DNA from: UBA721 sp002705165
GTDB taxonomy: Bacteria; Planctomycetota; Planctomycetia; Pirellulales; Pirellulaceae
Assembly (NCBI GenBank): GCA_045565995.1
Contig: JBJLEF010000002.1
Location: 124,001-188,000, forward strand
DNA length: 64,000 nt
Reading direction: 5' to 3'
Part shown: positions 54,347 through 63,374 of the stretch, piece by piece
How the letters are laid out: every line of letters begins with the position of its first letter
Position numbering within the stretch: position 1 is the first letter of the stretch
Notes under the pieces: model-generated
What the model was told of the DNA's origin: nothing
Seen by the model: only the letters and a program-made list of their open reading frames with translations
Database searches by the model: none
Translations under genes and position numbers: made by a program

Positions 54347-55522
54347 TTATCGAGCCAGAAAGGCTGCCGCTACCGGAGTTGGGCAGGGGACTTCCTCCCC
54401 TGTTGGTTCTAACGCTCCGGTCTCGGGGTCAATTCTGAATACCACAATCGTGCTGCTCGCTTGATTCAAAGCCAGCAAGAAGTCCCCTGTTGGCACTACT
54501 CCAAAACTCCGGGGGGTACTGCCGCCGGTATCCTGATTCTCGACATAGGTAAGCTTGCCGGTCTGTGGATGAATCGTATAAACCACGATCGTGTTATGCC
54601 CCCGGTTGGATCCATAAAGAAACTTACCGTTGGGATGAACATACATTTCTGCTGTCGACTGACCTTCCTGCTGCTTTTGCTCCGGCGGTAAAGTCGATAC
54701 GGTCTGCAAGAGTTCAAGCGTGCCGGCACGACCATTAAATCGATAAGCGTTGGCTGTCATATTCAATTCATTAATACCGAATCCAAATTTCCCATTCGGA
54801 TGAAAACTGAAATGACGCGGGCCGGCTCCCGGAGTCGTGGATACTGCTGAATGAGCCGTGAGCTCTCCCTTACGGGCATTCATTTTATAAACGAGTACTT
54901 TATCGAGTCCAAGGTCACTTACTACGACGTACTTATTAAGCGGGCCAACGTCGATCGAATGTCCATGAGGAGCTTCCTGGCGTGGATGAACACTTTTGCC
55001 TTCGTGTTGTACAAAAGTCGAAGCCGGACTTAACTCGCCTGCTTTACCGATCTTATAAGCAGCAATACTGCCACCAGTGTAATTTGCAACACCAACTGTT
55101 TTGCCGGATTGATCAATCGTCAGATGGCATGGGTGGGCACCGTGCGTACACTGCGAGTTAATTTCGGTGAGCGTGCCTGTCTTGGGATTGATAGAAAATG
55201 AAGTAATACCTCCACCTTGCTCTCCATTAAACTCCGCGTCTTCATTGACCGCATAGAGGTACTGACCGCTTGGATGGACAGCTACGAACGACGGGTTTGA
55301 CGTTTTTGTAGGATTGTTTACTGCCGTCAGTTTTCCAGATTTCCGATCAAATCGAAACGTATAGATACCTTCACTCTCAGGACCCGTGTACGTACCGATA
55401 TAAACGAGGAAGGAATCAGGATCGGTGTGACCGTCATGAGCATTGGTTACACGAACCGACGTCATAAAAAGGGAGGTGGGGATCGCAAACAAACAAATTG
55501 CAGCAATTGAACGAGCAAACAT
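54347..55522 (-). CDS. Lactonase family protein (6-phosphogluconolactonase/YbhE type)
   Basis: A 391-residue protein with a signal peptide (SIAAICLFAIPTSLFMTSVRVTNA) and seven-blade propeller repeats: YIGTYTGPESEGIYTFRFD, NPSFVAVHPSGQYLYAVNED, CTHGAHPCHLTIDQSGK, GPRHFSFHPNGKFGFGINE and TPRSFGVVPTGDFLLALNQ. This is the YbhE/Pgl-like group, but with export, so it is not the cytoplasmic pentose-phosphate enzyme. Confidence 0.88.
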   Translation of the reverse strand: MFARSIAAICLFAIPTSLFMTSVRVTNAHDGHTDPDSFLVYIGTYTGPESEGIYTFRFDRKSGKLTAVNNPTKTSNPSFVAVHPSGQYLYAVNEDAEFNGEQGGGITSFSINPKTGTLTEINSQCTHGAHPCHLTIDQSGKTVGVANYTGGSIAAYKIGKAGELSPASTFVQHEGKSVHPRQEAPHGHSIDVGPLNKYVVVSDLGLDKVLVYKMNARKGELTAHSAVSTTPGAGPRHFSFHPNGKFGFGINELNMTANAYRFNGRAGTLELLQTVSTLPPEQKQQEGQSTAEMYVHPNGKFLYGSNRGHNTIVVYTIHPQTGKLTYVENQDTGGSTPRSFGVVPTGDFLLALNQASSTIVVFRIDPETGALEPTGEEVPCPTPVAAAFLAR

Positions 55523-55607
55523 TAAGCATCTCCAGCAGTTTCAAACAGAGGTCCTATCAGCCAGCCAGTAGTTCGACTGGACGCGGTGATTCATATTACC
55601 ACAAAAA

Positions 55608-55647
55608 AACCTCCTCGTATGACAACCGAAGGTCATACGAGGAGGTT
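55608..55647 (-). terminator. Rho-independent terminator of nrdB
   Basis: A perfect 16-bp stem (AACCTCCTCGTATGAC and its complement) with an eight-base loop is followed on the minus strand by seven T residues. It begins 26 bases after the nrdB stop at 55673. Confidence 0.93.
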
Positions 55648-55672
55648 ATAAATAAATGGTTAGCAGTTAACC

Positions 55673-56728
55673 TTAGTCATCCCAGGACAGAGCCGAACCA
55701 CTTTGGTACTCAGTTACTCGAGTTTCAAAGAAATTCTTTTCTTTCGCCAAGTCCATCGTTTCACTCATCCAAGGGAACGGGTTAGAACTACCGTACTGAG
55801 CGGGCAGACCAATACGCTCCAGACGACGGTCTGCGACATACTGCACGTATTCTTGAAACAAGTCGCCATTAAGTCCCATCACTCCGTTTGGCAGGCAGGC
55901 TTTCGCGTAATCGATTTCCAATTCAACCGCTTTGCGAATTCTGGCGATCATATCCTGCTGAAACTGTTCTGTCCACAACTCAGGATTTTCTGCTTTGATG
56001 CCGTTAATCAGGTCCAACCCAAAGTTTAGATGAATCGTCTCATCTCGCAAAATATACTGAAACTGCTCACCAATACCTGTCATCAGATTACGACGGTGGA
56101 ATGAAAGCACCATTACAAAACCTGAATAGAAAAAGATCCCTTCCATGATCAGGTAAAAACCAATCAGGTTTTTCAACAGTGCCTGACAGCCTTCAAAAGA
56201 ATTGGTAGAAAAATCTGGATCAAGCACTTCAGCGGTCAATTCCATTTCGAACTCATCCTTCGCAGCGATGGATGGAATTTCCCGATACATATTGAAGACT
56301 TCACCTTCATCCAGCCCCAGACTTTCGACTACATACAGGAACGTATGAGAGTGGATCGCTTCTTCAAATGCCTGCCGAAGCAGGTACTGCCGACACTCGG
56401 CATTTGTTACATGCCGAAAAATCGCCAATACTAGATTGTTACCAACCAAGCTTTCGGCTGTCGCGAAGAAACCTAGATTTCGCATAATGACCAGGCGCTC
56501 ATCGTCAGTCAGTTTATCTGACTTCCAGATTTCAATATCCTTGGTCATAGGAACTTCCGTTGGCATCCAGTGGTTTGCACAACCATTGTTGTAATGTTCC
56601 CATGCCCAGTGATACTTCAAAGGCATCAACTGATTAACGTCAACCTGATTGCAATTAATCAGTAGTTTATCCCGAGCATCAATGCGCCCGGTGTTCGAAT
56701 CGAGTAATTTACTTACTGGAGATGACAT
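55673..56728 (-). CDS. nrdB: Ribonucleoside-diphosphate reductase beta subunit, class Ic type
   Basis: A 351-residue NrdB. The metal ligands are E92 (in ATAESLVGNN), E123 and H126 (in FEEAIHSHTF), E196 (IMEGIFFYSG), E230 and H233 (LRDETIHLNFG). The position of the radical tyrosine, four residues after H126, is F130. In class Ia the motif is ExxHxxxY. In the Chlamydia trachomatis class Ic enzyme the ligands and Phe are E89, E120, H123, F127, E193, E227 and H230, that is, exactly three residues lower throughout. This implies a Mn(IV)/Fe(III) cofactor that does the job of the tyrosyl radical. nrdA lies 110 bases upstream. A strong terminator follows. Confidence 0.93.
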   Translation of the reverse strand: MSSPVSKLLDSNTGRIDARDKLLINCNQVDVNQLMPLKYHWAWEHYNNGCANHWMPTEVPMTKDIEIWKSDKLTDDERLVIMRNLGFFATAESLVGNNLVLAIFRHVTNAECRQYLLRQAFEEAIHSHTFLYVVESLGLDEGEVFNMYREIPSIAAKDEFEMELTAEVLDPDFSTNSFEGCQALLKNLIGFYLIMEGIFFYSGFVMVLSFHRRNLMTGIGEQFQYILRDETIHLNFGLDLINGIKAENPELWTEQFQQDMIARIRKAVELEIDYAKACLPNGVMGLNGDLFQEYVQYVADRRLERIGLPAQYGSSNPFPWMSETMDLAKEKNFFETRVTEYQSGSALSWDD

Positions 56729-56837
56729 TTCACGCTCCTTCTATCTCTTTTGTTATTTATTATCTATTGATTGACTTACTCTGAGACGAAAAATGAGTTT
56801 GGGGTCAATCCCAAGCCCCTTTCCGTACTCGACGGTT

Positions 56838-59678
56838 TTACTGACAAGCTTCGCAGTCATCATCCAGGCTACAAGCACTGGTTACTGCCGTAGCTGGCAT
56901 TTCCGTTACCGCCGATTCACGGTTTAGTTCAATATCGGCAGAAGCACTTTGGCTCTTCATCCAACGAGGCTGCACGCCAAACTTATTAATATCGACCGTG
57001 GATTTCTCAACCTGAGTCGCTGCAAGTGTTCGCAGGTAGTAGGTCGTCTTAAGACCTTTTTCCCAGGCTGACATATACATATTCTGCAGCTTTTTGCCGC
57101 TTGGTTCAGCAAGGTACAGATTGAGAGACTGGCCCATATCAATCCATTTCTGACGGCGGGCTGCACACTTGATAATCCATTCCGGATCGACTTCAAAGGA
57201 GGTGTGATAACGAGCTTTCAGATCAGCTGGCACCCGTTCAATCTCCTGCACTGAACCATCGTAGTACTTCAGGGCTTCAACCATGTCGCTATCCCATAAA
57301 CCACGACCTTTTAGTTCTTCGACCAAATCGGTAGTCACCTGAGTGAATTCACCGGAAAGGTTACTCTTCACGTAGAGGTGCTTGTAAACCGGCTCAATCG
57401 ACTGGCAAACTCCAACAATCGTCGAAATCGTCGCTGTCGGTGCGATGGCCATTACGTTACTGTTACGCATTCCGTTTTCAGTGAGTTTCTTACGGAGTGA
57501 ATCCCAGTCAAGAGTAACACTACGATCAACATCAATGTGAATACCACGTTGTTCTTCAAGCAACTCCAACGAATCAATCGGCAGTATGCCACGATCCCAT
57601 TTAGAGCCGACGTAACTAGAATAAGTTCCACGTTCACCAGCGAGATCAGATGACGCTTGAATCGCATAATATGAAATCGCCTCCATACTGCGGTCTGCAA
57701 ACTCAACAGCAGCATCGCTGGCATAACCGATCCCAAGCTTAAACAAGGCATCCTGGAACCCCATCACGCCCAGTCCGACCGGGCGATGACGACGATTTGA
57801 ACTTTCTGCTTCGGCTGTTGGGTAGTAATTAATATCAATGACGTTATCAAGCATTCGCATGGCAACTGTCACTGTCTCTCCCAGTTTCTCTATATCCAGT
57901 TTGCCATCTTTGGTGTGGTTAGCCAAGTTAACACTTCCGAGGTTACAAACCGCAGTTTCTTCAGGAGAAGTGTTCAACAGAATCTCTGTACAGAGATTAC
58001 TACTGTGAACAACACCTGAGTGATCCTGAGGAGATCGAATATTGGAGGGATCTTTCCAGGTAATCCAGGGATGACCTGTCTCGAACAGGCGGGTGAGCAT
58101 CTTTCGCCATAGCTCTACCGAATCAACCTTGCGAGCCATTCGCAATTCACCAGCTTCCGCTTTACGTTCGTATTCTTCGTAACGCTCTTCAAACTCTTTT
58201 CCGTACAGGTCGTGAAGATCTGGCACTTCATCAGGGCTGAACAATGTCCACTCTGCTTTGTCACGAACACGTTTCATGAACAGGTCAGGAATCCAGTTGG
58301 CGGTATGCATATCATGAGTACGACGGCGCTCATCACCGGTGTTGCGACGCAGGTCCAGAAATTCCTCAACGTCGAGGTGCCACGTTTCCAGGTAAGAACA
58401 AACAGCACCTTTTCGCTTCCCACCCTGATTCACAGCCACTGCGGTGTCATTGACAACTTTCAGGAAGGGAATCACCCCCTGGCTCTGACCATTGGTCCCT
58501 TTAATATAGGAATTGGTAGCACGAACATTGGTCCAGTCGTTACCAAGACCACCTGCCCATTTAGAAAGCATGGCGTTATCTGATACACACTTGAAAATAT
58601 GACTCAGGTCGTCACTGACCGTCGACAGATAACAACTACTCAATTGAGGGTGGTTTGTTGCTGAGTTGAACAGAGTCGGGGTCGCTGAAGTAAAGCGAAA
58701 CTCGGAAAGAATATTATAGAACTGAATCGCCCGCTCTTCTTTCTGCTCACCTTCACGAATCGCCAATCCCATGGCAACTCGCATCCAGAAATACTGAGGG
58801 GTCTCAATACGACGCCCTTCTATATGTAGTAGATAGCGATCAAAGATTGCCTGCAAACCAAGATACTTGAATTTATGATCTCGCTCTGGCTTTAAGGCAG
58901 CCGCAATTACCGACAAATCATATTCACGCAGTACAGGATCCAGACGACTGGCGTTAATACCGTCGATAATGTAGTGCTCAAACTGATCGCGATAGGTGCC
59001 TTCCACCTTATCGAATTCGGGGGCACTTCCCAAAGCGTCGTTATAGATGACCATCAGCATCAAACGGGATGAAACAGTATCAAAGGCTGGATCACGCTCA
59101 ATGCGAGAGCGTGATGCCAGAATCATCGAACGATAAATTTCTGTTGACGAAATCCCATCAAACACCTGACGCATGACTTCTTCCAGCAAGTCATCAGCAT
59201 TACAGATTTCCTCAAGCCCCTGGCAAGCCATCACCAAACGACGGCGAACACGATTTTCATCAAAGGGAATCCGGGAACCATCCTCCAAAGTAATCTGAAG
59301 CCGTACAGACTCTTCTGCTTCAACTTCACTCTCCGGGGCACGCAATGCACGCACTTTAGCATGTTCGCTACGGTAAACGATGTAACTTCGAGCAACGCGA
59401 TAGTGGCCGCGTCGCATCAGTTCCATTTCAACAAGGTCTTGAACCTTCTCTACCCCAATTCCATCACCGGCGGTCGCCAGTGGACCCATTTCCGAAATGA
59501 TACTTTCGGCCATGCGAGCGATTTCTTCAAGTGTTGCCTCTTCCAACGGCTGGGTTTCAGCCAGGTTGAGTTCAGCGCGAAATGCATTACTGATCGCGCG
59601 GGCAATTAACGAACCTTCAAAGGGCACAACCCGTCCGTCTCGTTTGCGGACATTCCATTCAGCTTGTGTACCTACCAT
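56838..59678 (-). CDS. nrdA: Ribonucleoside-diphosphate reductase alpha subunit
   Basis: A 946-residue NrdA. The ATG at 59676-59678 has AGGAG seven bases upstream. Two ATP-cone domains lie at the N-terminus (VRKRDGRVVPFEGSLIARAI, then ITLEDGSRIPFDENRVRRR), followed by the barrel with LSSCYLSTVSDD, SSNLCTEIL, TAVCNLGSVNL, PTATISTIVG and TTYYLRTLAA (the Tyr-Tyr radical path), and a C-terminal CSLDDDCEACQ redox tail. Together these are the complete catalytic set. The double cone allows ATP/dATP activity control. It forms an operon with nrdB and is expected to be repressed by NrdR. Confidence 0.95.
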   Translation of the reverse strand: MVGTQAEWNVRKRDGRVVPFEGSLIARAISNAFRAELNLAETQPLEEATLEEIARMAESIISEMGPLATAGDGIGVEKVQDLVEMELMRRGHYRVARSYIVYRSEHAKVRALRAPESEVEAEESVRLQITLEDGSRIPFDENRVRRRLVMACQGLEEICNADDLLEEVMRQVFDGISSTEIYRSMILASRSRIERDPAFDTVSSRLMLMVIYNDALGSAPEFDKVEGTYRDQFEHYIIDGINASRLDPVLREYDLSVIAAALKPERDHKFKYLGLQAIFDRYLLHIEGRRIETPQYFWMRVAMGLAIREGEQKEERAIQFYNILSEFRFTSATPTLFNSATNHPQLSSCYLSTVSDDLSHIFKCVSDNAMLSKWAGGLGNDWTNVRATNSYIKGTNGQSQGVIPFLKVVNDTAVAVNQGGKRKGAVCSYLETWHLDVEEFLDLRRNTGDERRRTHDMHTANWIPDLFMKRVRDKAEWTLFSPDEVPDLHDLYGKEFEERYEEYERKAEAGELRMARKVDSVELWRKMLTRLFETGHPWITWKDPSNIRSPQDHSGVVHSSNLCTEILLNTSPEETAVCNLGSVNLANHTKDGKLDIEKLGETVTVAMRMLDNVIDINYYPTAEAESSNRRHRPVGLGVMGFQDALFKLGIGYASDAAVEFADRSMEAISYYAIQASSDLAGERGTYSSYVGSKWDRGILPIDSLELLEEQRGIHIDVDRSVTLDWDSLRKKLTENGMRNSNVMAIAPTATISTIVGVCQSIEPVYKHLYVKSNLSGEFTQVTTDLVEELKGRGLWDSDMVEALKYYDGSVQEIERVPADLKARYHTSFEVDPEWIIKCAARRQKWIDMGQSLNLYLAEPSGKKLQNMYMSAWEKGLKTTYYLRTLAATQVEKSTVDINKFGVQPRWMKSQSASADIELNRESAVTEMPATAVTSACSLDDDCEACQ

Positions 59679-60415
59679 ACAGTCACTCCTTCGTAGCGTT
59701 GATTTCCTATCATTGTCATTACCCTTCACGGCTACTCTTTTTAAGTAGCCCCTGATCGGGCAAAGGGAAGGACCTGCCTTCCAATTATGACAAACCGATC
59801 TTCTTCATCGATTCGAACTCCACTGCGCCGTCCTTCCATGAGCGTAGTCGCTACAGTCAAACCAGTCTTTGCTGGGCTGACTATTACAACTCGCCAACAT
59901 AGTACCTGAGAAACCAATTTGCAGTTCCCGAGTCCAACTCGAAACCACTAGCTCTCACGCCTTACGGGCAGTTCTTCTTTTCCGGTTGCAGAGTAGTATT
60001 CAACAAATAGCTTGTCGCAAGATTTTGACGACAGAATAAGAATGACACGATTCGCTTACTTACGAGTCAGGTACATCCATTCACCAATTGCTCGAAAAAC
60101 TCCTGCTTAGAAAAGGCGGGCTGCAACTTACTTGTATTCACCCAATATGTGTCACACTGACAAGCTTAGGACTAAACTCTCCCGCAGACGGCGGGGCACT
60201 TACATAGAAACGACCTTTTTCAATCCTTGGTCTCGAGCAATCCTTTGCGATCGACTCATATCCCTGAGCACAATCCCTATTGTTCGATCAATCCATGACT
60301 GAAAGCTCATTCCTTGAAGCTTTCTAATCCTTCGCATCTGGCTTGTCCTGTCAGCCTCCTTAGCTAACAAAACATTTCCTCGTCGCCCAATCCTGAGCAA
60401 ACGACCAGCGTGCCG
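59679..60415 (-). other. Long leader or gene-free region between NrdR boxes and nrdA
   Basis: About 740 bases between the NrdR boxes and the nrdA start hold no convincing gene. Visible structures are a 7-bp hairpin at 59730-59750 (GGCTACT/AGTAGCC) close to the nrdA start and a 6-bp one at 59766-59782 (GGAAGG/CCTTCC). A weak 37-codon frame ends at 60200. I recognise no tRNA, tmRNA or riboswitch. It could be a long 5' untranslated RNA if the boxes mark the nrdA promoter. Confidence 0.5.
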
Positions 60416-60462
60416 AAACAATATATCGTAGGCAACAACAATGTCAACACAATATATTGTAG
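60416..60462 (-). promoter_or_regulatory. Two NrdR boxes
   Basis: Two 16-base matches to the NrdR consensus (acaCwATATwTwGtgt-like), AAACAATATATCGTAG at 60416-60431 and ACACAATATATTGTAG at 60447-60462, are spaced 31 bases apart, i.e. three helical turns, the normal spacing for NrdR-bound tandem boxes. NrdR represses ribonucleotide reductase operons when dATP is high. They lie upstream of nrdA on the minus strand, but at an unusual distance. Confidence 0.85.
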
Positions 60463-60922
60463 TTTCACCGATACTTCGCTCCAAATTTTTGAACCACCAA
60501 AAAAAAGCGGAGGAAACCCTGAAGCCAAGCCAGAAAAACCTGCTAGCAAACCCCAACGTCCGTGGGCATGCTAGCACTTTAGCCGAGCAGTGAACCACAA
60601 CGTCACCCTCGACCTGTTGTGATTATCGTCACCTCAAACCACAAGATGTAGTATTTGGCGCAATTTCCCTGAAAAACGCAATAGCAATCACGTAAAACAT
60701 TTTAATGTGCTAGCATTGAGTGCGTTTTTCTTTCACCCTGGTATCGGATTGGCTTGATCGCACACGATGAAACGCATGAGAAGATGTAAACAGTATGAAC
60801 AAAATGCCTACAAAACGCCGACTCTCTATATACTGGATAGGTACTATCAATAGAGAGCGTATGCGCTGTGACAACCGCACGATCCTCTCTTTCACCCAAA
60901 GCTAATTATCCCAGAAGAAAGC
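60463..60922. other. Intergenic region upstream of the desaturase, with inverted repeat
   Basis: Between the NrdR boxes and the desaturase start no gene is supported. At 60822-60857, CTCTCTAT and ATAGAGAG form an 8-bp inverted repeat enclosing a second small one (GATAG/CTATC at 60836-60848). This lies about 65-100 bases before the desaturase ATG and may be an operator or part of its promoter. Confidence 0.4.
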
Positions 60923-62074
60923 ATGGCATCAGCTGATCATAAGCAGGACCGACTACCATTTTCAATCGGAGAAGCCCGAAAGATTGTTGGCGGCGACCTC
61001 TTCAAACACAAGGCGTTGATTTATTGGACGGACTTTCTACTTTGCTGGTTCGTCGGGTTCTATGCTTATGCGCATGCGAGAACGTATGCTGCGAAGATTT
61101 ACCTTGCTGACTTCGAGCAAAAATGGCAGATGGACGGGATCACGATCCCTGAATCTTCCGCCATGCTGTGGATATTCTATATCATTACCACGATTCTATC
61201 CTGCGTGCTTTATTACCGTATTGCAATGTTTATTCATGAAATTGTGCACATGCGGGGCCGCAATTTGATCGTTTTCCGAACTGTCTGGCACATTCTATGT
61301 GGTATTCCGTTCCTGATACCTTCCTTTGTCTATCACACTCACCTGGATCACCACCGCAGTAAGCATTATGGTACCGAACGAGATGGCGAATACTTGCCCC
61401 TTGGGCAACGCCCCCCGTGGCAAATCGTAGCATTCCTATTGCACCCGCTTGTCGTCCCACCGCTGGTCTTTATTCGCTTTCTTTTCTTGACACCAATCGC
61501 CTGGAGCATCCCCAACTTCCGCTTGTTCATCCACCAGCGCTGCTCATCAATGATCATCGACCCATTCTATATTCGACCATCCGAACCTGAGGCCGCTCGG
61601 CGACGCATGTACATTCAGGAATTCTTCTGTTTCCTGTGGCTACTTACTCTTGTCGGCGTTGTCTTTTTCACTCGCAATACACTGCCTTGGCCATTTTTCA
61701 TTCAGTCTTACACCACAGCCGTAATACTGCTAACGCTCAACGCACTGCGGACACTGGGGGCTCATCGCTGGAGTAATGATAAAGGCCAAATATCCTTTGA
61801 AGAGCAACTGCTGGATTCAGTAAACTATCCTGACAGCCAATTTATCGGAGAATTATGGGCGCCTGTCGGGCTTCGTTATCACGCCTTACACCATCTCTTT
61901 CCAGCCATTCCGTATCATAATCTGGGAATCGCACACCGAAAACTGGTGGCCAATCTTCCGAAAGACAATATTTACAACCAAACCGTCGCAAAAACGCTCA
62001 CAGGGGCCCTACAAAATCTGTGGCAACGAGCCAAAGCCTCAACGGTCACGACAAGCGGCGGGAAAACATCCTAA
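60923..62074 (+). CDS. Fatty acid desaturase
   Basis: A 383-residue integral membrane di-iron enzyme. The three His boxes are in place: HEIVH (early), HTHLDHHRSKHYG (HxxHH), and HALHHLFP (HxxHH). Hydrophobic pairs of helices precede and separate the boxes. It introduces a double bond into membrane acyl chains or oxidises a similar lipid. The ATG at 60923 is 69 bases after the inverted repeat noted upstream. It is followed 49 bases later by the FGE-like gene. Confidence 0.9.
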   Translation: MASADHKQDRLPFSIGEARKIVGGDLFKHKALIYWTDFLLCWFVGFYAYAHARTYAAKIYLADFEQKWQMDGITIPESSAMLWIFYIITTILSCVLYYRIAMFIHEIVHMRGRNLIVFRTVWHILCGIPFLIPSFVYHTHLDHHRSKHYGTERDGEYLPLGQRPPWQIVAFLLHPLVVPPLVFIRFLFLTPIAWSIPNFRLFIHQRCSSMIIDPFYIRPSEPEAARRRMYIQEFFCFLWLLTLVGVVFFTRNTLPWPFFIQSYTTAVILLTLNALRTLGAHRWSNDKGQISFEEQLLDSVNYPDSQFIGELWAPVGLRYHALHHLFPAIPYHNLGIAHRKLVANLPKDNIYNQTVAKTLTGALQNLWQRAKASTVTTSGGKTS

Positions 62075-62123
62075 CCACCATACTGGGAATCAAATACGAG
62101 TCTGACTCGTTCACGGAGAATCA

Positions 62124-63356
62124 ATGATGTTATTCATTAACACCACATGCATAACGAAGCAGCTGCTAACTGTCCTAATCGTTGTTGCGCTGACATCCGG
62201 TCCATTGGCGGGACAAGCACCTGGACAGGCCCCGGACCTGGAGAAAAACTTGCCACCTCAGGCAAAGCCTCGTGTCACCAACAGTATTGGTATGTCCATG
62301 GCGTCCATTGCTGCCGGCACATTCCAGATGGGTGCTCCTGAATATGTTGTTCAGGTAGCCTTGGATGGGAGTCGATTCCGCAATGGCCAGATTTTTATGG
62401 TCGATGACGCTGCCGGAAACAGTGCTCGTTTCGAACTCGTGGACGCTGATACGAAAGCGACTCCCCGCCTATATTCCCCTGTCCCTTTTAGCGGTGGAAC
62501 GACGACCGGCAGGCCTTCCAGTCCTGAGCAAATCGCTGCCAACATTGCCACGGCAATTAATGCTCAAACCGACGCCGGCAACCTCGACATTACGGTTAAC
62601 GTTCAGGGGGCCTTCCTAAACTTTGTCGGTATCGGACTTTTCAGTGCTGGTCGAATTAATACAGATAACGACAATCGTGTTATTGTTCGCAAGCCCGACC
62701 CGTATGCCAACAACGACGAGCGCCCACAGCACGCTGTGGAGCTCACCAAAGCTTTTAACATCGGAGTCACGGAGGTTACTCAGGCTCAGTGGGAAACCGT
62801 AATGGGGAGCAATCCCAGTCCAGAGAAGAATCCTCACATGCCAGTCCACAACATCTCCTACGAAGACGCCAAAGCTTTCTGCGCCAAACTGTCTGAATTA
62901 CCTGAAGAAATGGCAGCGGGGCGTACCTACCGTCTGCCAACGGAAGCAGAATGGGAATACGTATGCCGTGCTGGTACACGCACCGCCTATAATTACGGGG
63001 ATTCCTTCGATAGCAGCGATCAGGATATTGGGCAAGTTCTTGCCGAATACGCCTGGTTCAATACGAACGCGAAGGCGCCACAAGTCGTCGCTGGCAAACA
63101 ACCAAACCAATGGGGACTGTATGACCTGTATGGCAACGTTGCTGAATGGTGTGAGGATACTTACCAGGCTAACTACTATGGTGACAACCCACCTCCCCAG
63201 GATCCGAAAGGCCCGGCAGCAGGTGACACGCGTGTTCTACGTGGGGGAAGCTACATGTCTCGGCCATCTTCCTGCCGTTCAACCTATCGCGGCAGTGCCC
63301 ACGAGCAGGTACGCAGTCGACAAAACGGTTTGCGTATTGTCTGCATCCAAAAGTAA
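62124..63356 (+). CDS. FGE-sulfatase-domain protein with inserted domain
   Basis: A 410-residue exported protein with a signal peptide (TVLIVVALTSGPLAGQ). The formylglycine-generating-enzyme fold starts at NSIGMSMASIAAGTFQMGAP (about residues 53-72), but the region that should continue with DExPxH is displaced by an insert of roughly 120 residues (about 73-195), rich in Asp, Asn and Thr and resembling a beta-sandwich module seen in planctomycete surface proteins. The fold resumes at DERPQHAVELTKAFNIGVTEV and ends RVLRGGSYMSRPSSCRSTYRGSA. In aerobic FGE the end motif is RGGSxxCxxxxC; here the first Cys is Ser and only the second remains. Sulfatase-maturase activity is thus doubtful. Confidence 0.85.
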   Translation: MMLFINTTCITKQLLTVLIVVALTSGPLAGQAPGQAPDLEKNLPPQAKPRVTNSIGMSMASIAAGTFQMGAPEYVVQVALDGSRFRNGQIFMVDDAAGNSARFELVDADTKATPRLYSPVPFSGGTTTGRPSSPEQIAANIATAINAQTDAGNLDITVNVQGAFLNFVGIGLFSAGRINTDNDNRVIVRKPDPYANNDERPQHAVELTKAFNIGVTEVTQAQWETVMGSNPSPEKNPHMPVHNISYEDAKAFCAKLSELPEEMAAGRTYRLPTEAEWEYVCRAGTRTAYNYGDSFDSSDQDIGQVLAEYAWFNTNAKAPQVVAGKQPNQWGLYDLYGNVAEWCEDTYQANYYGDNPPPQDPKGPAAGDTRVLRGGSYMSRPSSCRSTYRGSAHEQVRSRQNGLRIVCIQK

Positions 63357-63374
63357 GTCGGTCTCAAGAAACTC

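Noticed and set aside
59810..59818. GATTCGAAC, resembling a tRNA T-loop on the minus strand
   Set aside because: Flanking bases do not form a T-stem or acceptor stem, so it is not a tRNA.
60200..60598. 132-residue minus-strand frame covering the NrdR boxes
   Set aside because: It spans the regulatory boxes, has unusual composition and no motif; only its last 37 codons lie downstream of the boxes and lack a good ribosome site.
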